Program-made: the position numbers and the translations under genes
The notes under the pieces: model-generated
Database searches by the model: none
What the model was told of the DNA's origin: nothing
The model's input: the letters and a program-made list of their open reading frames with translations, nothing else
NCBI GenBank assembly: GCA_937873135.1
Contig: CALMVQ010000133.1
Coordinates: 1-33,877 of the forward strand
DNA length: 33,877 bases
Direction: 5' to 3'
Source: an uncultured Scytonema sp.
GTDB taxonomy: Bacteria; Cyanobacteriota; Cyanobacteriia; Cyanobacteriales; Nostocaceae
Part shown: positions 33,108 to 33,877 of the stretch, piece by piece
Layout: each line of letters starts with the position of its first letter
Numbering within the stretch: position 1 is the first letter of the stretch

Positions 33108-33877
33108 TTAAATCCCGTTGCACAGATCCGTGTCAATCTCACGACTATCCACATCATCAGGATTAGTCTTGAGATAATTGCCTATAAAACTGCACCCTTT
33201 CTGGAGTAAATAATCAAAATCCCACTTCCACAGTTTCACCGTGTTGTCATTACTAGCAGAAGCCAACATCTTACCATCCGGACTGAAGGTAACGCTATAA
33301 ACCCAGTCTTTATGCCCAGTGAGGGTTTTGATTTCTTTGCCAGTATTTGGATCCCACAGTTTCACCGTCTTGTCCTTACTGGCAGAAGCCAGGATCAAGC
33401 CATCCGGACTGAAGCTGACGCCATTAACCAAATTTGTATGCCTAGTGAGGGTTCTGATTTCTTTGCCAGTATTCGTATCCCACAGTTTCACACTCTTGTC
33501 TTTACTAGCAGAAGCTAGCATTTTACCATCAGGATGGAAGCTGACACCAGTAACCGAGTTTGTATGCCCGCCACCAAGGGTTTTGATTTCCTTGCCAGTA
33601 TTCTTATCCCATAGTTTCACTCTGGTGTCACCACTAGCAGAAGCCAGGATTTTGCCATCCGAACTGAAGCTGACACCATAAAAAACCGAATCTGTATCCT
33701 TCTTAAGGGTTTTGATTTCTTTGCCAGTACTGATATCCCACAATTTTATCGTTTTGTCTTTACTAGCAGAAGCTAGCATTTTACCATCAGGATTGAAGCT
33801 GACACCAGTAACCGAGTTTGTATGCCCAGTGAGGGTTTTGATTTCTTTGCCAGTATTAGTATCCCACAGTTTCACCG
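33108..33877 (-). CDS. WD40-repeat protein, C-terminal part (runs off the window)
   Basis: The visible 256 residues comprise five WD40 blades of about 42 residues, each KLWD-NTGKEIKTL-GH-NSV-GVSF-PDGKMLASASKDKTV in outline, and a 40-residue tail (FDYLLQKGCSFIGNYLKTNP then DLCNGI) that is typical of large cyanobacterial WD40 proteins whose N-terminus is a STAND NTPase, kinase or caspase-like domain. The frame is open to the right end, so the N-terminal domains are not visible. Blades 1, 3 and 5 are nearly identical, which points to recent duplication. The role is probably signalling or protein scaffolding. Confidence 0.92.
   Translation of the reverse strand, partial: VKLWDTNTGKEIKTLTGHTNSVTGVSFNPDGKMLASASKDKTIKLWDISTGKEIKTLKKDTDSVFYGVSFSSDGKILASASGDTRVKLWDKNTGKEIKTLGGGHTNSVTGVSFHPDGKMLASASKDKSVKLWDTNTGKEIRTLTRHTNLVNGVSFSPDGLILASASKDKTVKLWDPNTGKEIKTLTGHKDWVYSVTFSPDGKMLASASNDNTVKLWKWDFDYLLQKGCSFIGNYLKTNPDDVDSREIDTDLCNGI

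Noticed and set aside
33312-33681. Plus-strand frames antisense to the WD40 gene
   Set aside because: They mirror the repeat period of the WD40 blades and encode no known pattern.

Overview
The window is chromosomal DNA from a cyanobacterium, most likely a filamentous, Nostocales-type species. Evidence: HIP1 octamers (GCGATCGC) recur throughout, there are short heptamer repeats and dispersed palindromes of the kind common in Nostoc and relatives, and several products are typical of cyanobacteria (DUF3611, WcaF/HpsU-like acetyltransferase, pentapeptide-repeat membrane protein, WD40 protein with a cyanobacterial-type C-terminal tail). The exact species cannot be told from the sequence.

Layout. 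1-2.3 kb: a divergent RlmJ-like methyltransferase and acetate kinase (ackA). 2.4-3.8 kb: an AT-rich pair, a helical protein of unknown function followed by a PIN-domain protein. 3.8-7.1 kb: an exported pentapeptide-repeat membrane protein, divergent from a PotB-type permease that has no other transporter genes beside it. 7.1-9.3 kb: a structured non-coding stretch, a VapBC-like toxin-antitoxin pair and a YihY/BrkB membrane protein. 9.7-11 kb: purB. 11.1-16.5 kb, all on the minus strand: an SH3b/L,D-transpeptidase-like protein, a DUF3611 membrane protein, a hexapeptide acetyltransferase, two family-2 glycosyltransferases and a coiled-coil protein; the middle of this block looks like an exopolysaccharide cluster. 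16.7-18.9 kb: cobU, an FtsE-like ATPase and a WecG/TagA-type glycosyltransferase. 19.1-22.1 kb: a LuxR-type response regulator, then a REC-GAF-PP2C phosphatase (RsbU type) and an RsbW-type kinase, forming a partner-switching module. 22.1-22.6 kb: a folded non-coding region that may hold a 6S-like RNA. 22.6-28 kb, minus strand: a PHP phosphoesterase, a BrxD-like (DUF2791) ATPase, a membrane coiled-coil protein with a TerB-C-like end, and a DUF815 AAA+ ATPase. 28.1 kb: a TMEM14-family protein.

The most interesting locus is 29.1-31.5 kb. A phosphotransferase (APH fold) is followed by a HopA1-family protein. In class V lanthipeptide and thioamitide clusters this pair of families performs the dehydration and cyclisation steps. 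No convincing precursor peptide lies beside it, so a RiPP role is a hypothesis. Second is the BrxD/TerB-C pair at 23.8-26.5 kb, which resembles a stripped-down, membrane-anchored form of phage-defence or Ter-type ATPase modules.

The right end holds a decayed IS630-family element with both terminal repeats, then the C-terminal end of a WD40-repeat protein running off the window. At least four copies of a GTAGGGGC palindrome family sit in intergenic spaces. No tRNA, rRNA or CRISPR array was seen.
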